This document shows positions 7,565-11,448 of a DNA stretch of 11,448 nucleotides, in pieces. The translations under genes and the position numbers were made by a program. The stretch spans positions 1 through 11,448 of the forward strand of contig CAYNWK010000136.1 of the NCBI GenBank assembly GCA_964400875.1, in the 5' to 3' direction. Source of the stretch: CAYNWK01 sp964400875. Lineage in GTDB: Bacteria; Chloroflexota; Anaerolineae; Anaerolineales; UBA4823. Below the pieces are notes generated by a model. That model saw only the letters and a program-made list of their open reading frames with translations, was not told where the DNA came from and ran no database searches. The first letter of the stretch is position 1; every line of letters starts with the position of its first letter.

Positions 7565-8559
7565 TGGCAGCTCCTCAGCGAGTTTTGATCACCGGCGCGG
7601 GCGGCTTCATCGGCAGCCATTTGGTGGAAGATCAGCTGCAGCGCGGCCGGAGCGTGACCGCAGTCGATTTGCACACCGGCGCGCTGGAGGGATTGAAATC
7701 CGAGCCCCGCTTGCAGATCCTGGAAGGAGATTTCACCGACCGTCAGTGGATCGAGCCTCACCTGGCTGGTCATGAGGTGTGTTTCCACCTGGCCAGCGCC
7801 CACCTGGAGAAGGGGGTGAGCGACGATTATTTCTGGCAGGTCAACGTCGAAGGCGCCCGCGCATTTATCGAACAATGCGAGGCCGCCGGGATCGACCGAT
7901 TTGTGCACTGCAGCAGCGTGGGCGTCTACGGCGATATCGAGAACCCCCCGGCGGATGAAGATTCCCCCTACCATCCGGACGTAGCCTACGAGAAATCCAA
8001 ATTGGCCGGGGAGAAAGCAGTCCGGGATTTTGCCCAGGCGGCGCACTATCCGGTCGTGATCGTACGGCCGGCCTGGGTGTACGGACCGCGCTGCCCGCGC
8101 ACGTTGAAGCTGTTCAAGACGATCCAAAAAGGACGTTTCTTCTATGTTGGAGACGGCAAGACTTTAAGGCATCCGATTTACATTGACGATATGTCGGCCG
8201 GGTTCGAACTGGCGGCCACACACGCGCGCGCCCCAGGCGATACGTTTATCATCGCCGGGCCTCGAGCCGTGACCTTAGAAGAATTGGCCAATGAAATCGC
8301 GGGTTGTCTGGGTGTCGCCCAGCCCGGTTTGCATCTGCCGCTCCCGCTGGTCTGGGCCGGCGTATCGGCATTGGAGTTGGGCGCCGGGGTTGTGGGCAAA
8401 GAACCTCCTTATACACGCCGCAGCCTAAAATTTTACACCGGCAACACGGCATTCCGCATCGACAAAGCCAGGAACATCCTCGGTTTCGAACCGCAAATCG
8501 ATCTGCCCGAGGGTTTGAAATGTACGTATGAATGGTACCGTCTCAATCAAGTGATCTAA
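7564..8559 (+). CDS. Extended short-chain dehydrogenase / NAD-dependent epimerase-dehydratase
   Basis: A 331-residue extended SDR. The N-terminal Rossmann motif TGAGGFIGSHL (10-20) binds NAD(P). D35 at the end of strand 2 (TAVDLH) favours NAD. HCSSVGVYG (115-123) and the catalytic YEKSK (Y142, K146) are intact, followed by VRPAWVYGPR (168-177) and HPIYIDDMSAG (203-213). The C-terminal PPYTRRSLKFYT and FRIDKARNILGFEP elements (281-311) resemble the 3-beta-hydroxysteroid dehydrogenase/epimerase branch. It likely oxidises, epimerises or dehydrates a nucleotide sugar or another hydroxylated substrate; which one is not readable. I placed the start at ATG 7564, not at an in-frame alternative 81 bases upstream, because AAGGAG (7553-7558) precedes it, it overlaps the preceding stop by one base, and the family motif begins at once. 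The next gene starts seven bases after its stop. Confidence 0.9.
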   Translation: MAAPQRVLITGAGGFIGSHLVEDQLQRGRSVTAVDLHTGALEGLKSEPRLQILEGDFTDRQWIEPHLAGHEVCFHLASAHLEKGVSDDYFWQVNVEGARAFIEQCEAAGIDRFVHCSSVGVYGDIENPPADEDSPYHPDVAYEKSKLAGEKAVRDFAQAAHYPVVIVRPAWVYGPRCPRTLKLFKTIQKGRFFYVGDGKTLRHPIYIDDMSAGFELAATHARAPGDTFIIAGPRAVTLEELANEIAGCLGVAQPGLHLPLPLVWAGVSALELGAGVVGKEPPYTRRSLKFYTGNTAFRIDKARNILGFEPQIDLPEGLKCTYEWYRLNQVI

Positions 8560-8566
8560 GACCAGG

Positions 8567-10474
8567 ATGGGAGAGAATGAGCAGGAGAAGGGTAGGACGC
8601 GGCGGATCGTCTCAGGTGAATTCACTTTAAGCCTACCTGCTAGCATTCTTGGTTTGTTTGGATTGATTATCGGCTTACTGGGCAACCTGGCATTCTTTGC
8701 TCCAAACCTCGAATCAGCAGGGCTAGAGATTGAGCGGGCAAACGCCGCACCGGAATGGCCTAATGCGGATGTAAACCTGTATCAATCCATCGAAATCGAA
8801 CTAACAGGGCCGACATCTTCGGGGATGGGTGAACCTAACCCGTTCTTGATAGAGGTCTGGGTCAAGTTCACCGGACCACAAGGACAGACATTCGACGTTC
8901 CTGCTTTTTATGATGGGGATGGGCAGGGAGGGATGGACGGTAGTATTTGGAAGGTGAGGTTCGCGCCGGATTCGATCGGCACCTGGACTTACCAATCTTC
9001 CAGCAGCCAAAGCTTGCTTGACGGACAGGAGGGCAATTTCGTTGTTGGAGGAACCGGCTCGTGTCCGCAGGGTGCCTTGGGAGATCTGCCAGACTTCTCC
9101 TGTGTGGGTCGGCTGACCTACACGGGCGGGCACTTCTTGCAGTTCGCCGATGGAGCTTACTGGCTCAAGGGAGGCGCCAACGAACCGGAAGATTTGCTCG
9201 CGACAAACAAGAATGCCGGATTCGGCAGCAAGCAAGCGGCGATCGATTATCTGGCTAATAAAGATGTCAACTCGATTTACATCATGCTGGATAATATCGA
9301 AGGCGACCGGAAGAATGTATGGCCCTGGGTAGGAGCAACGCAGGATGAGGCTAAACTCAATCACGAACGCTTCGATGTGGCCAAGCTCCAATCCTGGGAA
9401 GAACTTTTCCAATACATACAAGATAAAGGTTTGGTGCTTCATCTGGTCTTCGAAGATGATTCTGGTTGGACCGGTTTCAACCGGGAGCTATACTACCGGG
9501 AGATGATCGCCCGCTTCGGTCATCACAACGGTCTGATCTGGGATCTGATCGAAGAATATAACGAAAGTTATACACCGAACGAGATCAAGGATTTTGCACA
9601 ATTAATGAGCGACCTTGATTCCTACGATCACCCTCTGACCGTTCATCACGCGGGCTCTTTGAATAAGTGGGAGCCTTTCGTGGGCGACGATCGTTTCGAT
9701 CTGACAAGCTTTCAGACGTATGAAATTGAGATTAACGACGACGCGGCCTACTGGTTTGAGCACGTGGAGGCTTCTGGACGCACCGTCCCGCTGGGATTTG
9801 ATGAGACGACCCGGATGCTCACCGCTGCAGATAGGGATCTGTTCCGCTATATGGTTTGGGCTGTCTATGCCGGGGGAGGAAATACGGAAATTTACACTAA
9901 GCTTATCGGTGCAGGTATAAGTTATATTGATTATGCTGACCAGTTTGATGATCTTGCCAGAGCACGGAAATTTATCGTCAGTCTGCCATTTTGGGAGATG
10001 AGGCCGCGTAATGAGCTTGTGGTTTCAGGATCGGGTTTTGTATTTGCTAAGGAAGAGCAGGTGATAAGCGTCTACCTGCCCGAAGGTGGCGACCTCAGTT
10101 TGGATCTAACCAACGTAAGCGGGAGCCTGCTGGGCTCCTGGTTCAACCCAAGGGATGGTTCCAGTCAAACGATCGGGCTCAAATCTGGGGGTGGTATCCA
10201 AACTTTCAGCGCTCCGGATATGCAAGATTGGGTGCTGCTCTTAACAGTACCGGAGGCTGTAACTACGCCGACGCCAACCCCCACTCCCACGCAAACCAAG
10301 ACGCTAATTCCCACGCCCACGCAAACCGCAACCCCAACGCAAAGCTCCTCGCCCAGCCCCGAACCGACCATGACGATCGCTCCGTCGAGATCACCGACCG
10401 CTACGGATATTCCGATTGATCTTCCAAAGGGGAGCATCCTTTTCCTGCCGATCCTCTCTTTAGATGAGAACTAG
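8567..10474 (+). CDS. Exported DUF5060 / glycoside-hydrolase-like protein with collagen-binding-like domain and Thr/Pro tail
   Basis: A 635-residue exported protein. A basic start (GRTRR, 9-13) precedes a hydrophobic helix (about 24-46), either a signal anchor or a signal peptide; ANA-AP at 58-62 looks like a cleavage site but lies rather far from the helix. Residues about 68-160 match a DUF5060 beta-sandwich (NPFLIEVWVKFTGPQG, VPAFYDGDGQGG, RFAPDSIGTWTY). A barrel-like domain follows (about 180-480), with WLKGGANEPEDLL (199-211), a likely acid/base in LIWDLIEEYNE (E329/E330) and a possible nucleophile in LGFDE (E413). Residues about 485-560 (SVYLPEGGDLSLDL, SWFNPRDG) resemble the putative collagen-binding domain PF12904. 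A Thr/Pro-rich linker (566-615) leads to a short hydrophobic end, GSILFLPIL, before SLDEN. It probably cleaves or binds a polysaccharide outside the cell. Its DNA looks more AT-rich than that of its neighbours. Domain calls are from memory of family patterns; substrate unknown. Confidence 0.82.
   Translation: MGENEQEKGRTRRIVSGEFTLSLPASILGLFGLIIGLLGNLAFFAPNLESAGLEIERANAAPEWPNADVNLYQSIEIELTGPTSSGMGEPNPFLIEVWVKFTGPQGQTFDVPAFYDGDGQGGMDGSIWKVRFAPDSIGTWTYQSSSSQSLLDGQEGNFVVGGTGSCPQGALGDLPDFSCVGRLTYTGGHFLQFADGAYWLKGGANEPEDLLATNKNAGFGSKQAAIDYLANKDVNSIYIMLDNIEGDRKNVWPWVGATQDEAKLNHERFDVAKLQSWEELFQYIQDKGLVLHLVFEDDSGWTGFNRELYYREMIARFGHHNGLIWDLIEEYNESYTPNEIKDFAQLMSDLDSYDHPLTVHHAGSLNKWEPFVGDDRFDLTSFQTYEIEINDDAAYWFEHVEASGRTVPLGFDETTRMLTAADRDLFRYMVWAVYAGGGNTEIYTKLIGAGISYIDYADQFDDLARARKFIVSLPFWEMRPRNELVVSGSGFVFAKEEQVISVYLPEGGDLSLDLTNVSGSLLGSWFNPRDGSSQTIGLKSGGGIQTFSAPDMQDWVLLLTVPEAVTTPTPTPTPTQTKTLIPTPTQTATPTQSSSPSPEPTMTIAPSRSPTATDIPIDLPKGSILFLPILSLDEN
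10262..10413 (+). repeat. Low-complexity Thr/Pro-coding tract
   Basis: A degenerate, C-rich six-base-like repeat encodes PTPTPTPTQT and related units (about residues 566-615 of the exported protein). The 12-mer CCCACGCAAACC occurs twice, at 10286-10297 and 10316-10327, exactly 30 bases apart, which suggests expansion by short tandem duplication. It stays in frame and forms an extended, probably surface-spanning linker. Confidence 0.8.
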
Positions 10475-10590
10475 AGCTTTAACGACAAACGATTGTGTGC
10501 TGTATTAGGTTCAACTTCAATGCTTGCCAGATACGGGAATCCATACCTGATTAGACAAATATTCAGAATATCCTATCCGTGAGAAACGGT
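10475..10590. other. Intergenic region before the alpha/beta hydrolase
   Basis: This stretch is AT-richer than its surroundings and about 116 bases long. It contains the 13-base palindrome ATATTCAGAATAT (10559-10571) and half of a 7-bp inverted repeat whose other half covers the next start codon. TTTAAC (10478-10483) and TGTATTAG (10501-10508) could be a weak promoter pair, with 19 bases between TTTAAC and TATTAG. No GC-rich stem with a T-run is present, so I see no clear terminator for the operon. Confidence 0.45.
10559..10571. promoter_or_regulatory. Perfect 6-bp palindrome, candidate operator
   Basis: ATATTC and GAATAT are exact inverted copies around one central A, lying 20 bases before the hydrolase ATG. 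The size and position would suit a small repressor-binding site. A match of this length in AT-rich DNA can also arise by chance, and I recognise no known regulator's consensus. Confidence 0.25.
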
Positions 10591-11448
10591 ATGGGTCATT
10601 ACAGACGGTATTTATTCTTCGCGGGAACCACCCTTCTCGTTGGGTTTTTGATTTTCGCTCTCTTGGCATTGGGTATGCCCACCGACTACCCGGGATGGGT
10701 CCCGGCGCCGGTGGTGAATTCAATTTACGATTTCCGCCTGGAAGTCGCACCGTGGTTGAAGAAGGTTGTCTCGATCAGCTCGGGGTCGATTCGCAACGAC
10801 AGGGTTTATCTGGACGATTATGGCGAGCGTATCGAATTGGACGAACCAAACTTAAAAATCATCGGTACGCTCTACAAACCGGACAGCGCCTCGCCAGCCC
10901 CAGCGATTGTCGTCGTTCACGGCTCTTCGCCTGAAGGAAGGCGGTTGGGGATTTACCGGTACATGGGGAAAGCGTTATCAGAGCGAGGCTACTTTGTCCT
11001 GACGATCGATCTGCGCGGATATGGAGAATCGGGCGACCCCGTGGTTGGCGGCGAACCCAGTCTGATGAACGCAAAGCAAGATGTCCTGTACGCGTTCGAT
11101 TATCTCAGTTCGTTAAACGCGGTGCTCCCCGATCAGATTTTCGTGATCGGACACAGCGGCGGGTCGAAAGAAGCGTTGGAGGCGGGCATTGCGGACGGAC
11201 GGGTTCGCAAAATTATCTTGGTTGGACCCCCGAGGCGGGTGGAAGAGCGGATAAGCTCCGAGCAAGCGGATGAATTCGATTATTTCCGCCGCCGGTTGAT
11301 GCGCTACATGCGCCTAGACACGCCGATGCCGGCGGAGATATACCAGGAATACAGCCAGTCGATGCAAATGGAAAACTTCTCGGATTATCTAAGGATGCCA
11401 GCCCATAAGCCACTACTGCTGATTGATGGTGAACTGGAGAGCGAGGCA
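10591..11448 (+). CDS. Membrane-anchored alpha/beta hydrolase, 5' part (3' end outside window)
   Basis: The frame is open from the ATG at 10591 to the last base, giving 286 residues without a stop. RR near the N terminus is followed by a hydrophobic helix (about 8-29), so the protein is probably anchored with its catalytic part outside the membrane. An alpha/beta-hydrolase core follows: VVVHGSS (107-113) supplies the oxyanion-hole region, LTIDLRGYGES (137-147) is the strand and loop after it, and VIGHSGGS (185-192) is the nucleophile elbow with Ser189. The catalytic Asp and His have not been reached; LLLIDGE (275-281) is the strand before the expected Asp. Esterase, acyltransferase or peptidase activity are all possible. 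An in-frame GTG at 10579 is an alternative start; neither has a strong ribosome-binding site (GAGAA at 10581-10585 is the best for the ATG). The 116-base gap suggests separate transcription from the operon. Confidence 0.85.
   Translation, partial: MGHYRRYLFFAGTTLLVGFLIFALLALGMPTDYPGWVPAPVVNSIYDFRLEVAPWLKKVVSISSGSIRNDRVYLDDYGERIELDEPNLKIIGTLYKPDSASPAPAIVVVHGSSPEGRRLGIYRYMGKALSERGYFVLTIDLRGYGESGDPVVGGEPSLMNAKQDVLYAFDYLSSLNAVLPDQIFVIGHSGGSKEALEAGIADGRVRKIILVGPPRRVEERISSEQADEFDYFRRRLMRYMRLDTPMPAEIYQEYSQSMQMENFSDYLRMPAHKPLLLIDGELESEA

Noticed and set aside
7528..8127. Minus-strand open frame of 199 codons opposite the SDR gene
   Set aside because: It is the complement of a motif-bearing SDR (TGAGGFIG, YEKSK); long antisense frames are expected in GC-rich coding DNA.
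8801..9442. Long minus-strand open frame (213 codons) opposite the exported hydrolase
   Set aside because: It is entirely antisense to a gene with clear domain motifs, shows no recognisable protein pattern and has no credible operon context.
10262..10413. CRISPR-like or non-coding tandem repeat
   Set aside because: The repeat units are short and degenerate, have no spacers and remain in frame as a Thr/Pro-rich protein linker.
1..11448. Exosortase/PEP-CTERM system
   Set aside because: The AsnB-like gene resembles exosortase-locus amidotransferases, but no exosortase, PEP-CTERM protein or other hallmark gene is present in the window.

Overview
The window is one strand-biased block of plus-strand genes from a bacterial cell-surface glycan (exopolysaccharide or lipid-linked glycan) locus. 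No taxon is named in the sequence. A member of the Chloroflexota, probably Anaerolineae-like, is my best guess. It rests on moderately high GC, a secreted protein with a Thr/Pro-rich (PTPTPTQT-type) tail followed by a short FLPIL-type end, and a GT4 enzyme of the 'PLKIYTYL.VGKPI' type. This assignment is inference.

Layout. (1) 2-820: the 3' part of a polyprenyl-phosphate type family 2 glycosyltransferase with two C-terminal membrane helices; its start lies before the window. (2) 821-1046: a 226-base intergenic stretch with a long imperfect inverted repeat. (3) 1047-10474: seven genes with almost no space between them (gaps or overlaps of +15, -1, +7, +23, -1 and +7 bases), most likely one operon. 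They are a GT4 glycosyltransferase, an asparagine-synthase-like amidotransferase, a SAM methyltransferase, a GlpD-like FAD dehydrogenase, a second SAM-methyltransferase-like protein with an altered SAM loop, an extended short-chain dehydrogenase/epimerase, and a large exported DUF5060/glycoside-hydrolase-like protein with a collagen-binding-like domain and a Thr/Pro tail. (4) 10475-10590: an intergenic stretch with two small inverted repeats. (5) 10591 to the window end: the 5' part of a membrane-anchored alpha/beta hydrolase that runs off the window.

How the genes may work together (inference). The GT2 enzyme would charge a lipid carrier and the GT4 enzyme would extend a glycan. The AsnB-like enzyme would amidate a carboxyl group, such as a uronic acid or a peptide or lipid acid. 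The SDR, the two methyltransferases and the GlpD-like enzyme would tailor sugar or glycerol-type substituents. The exported hydrolase-like protein would act outside the cell on the product. The least expected members are the GlpD-like dehydrogenase, which has no glpK or glpF beside it, and a secreted glycan hydrolase as the last gene of a biosynthetic operon. I see no RNA genes, CRISPR arrays, insertion sequences or integrase-type genes.
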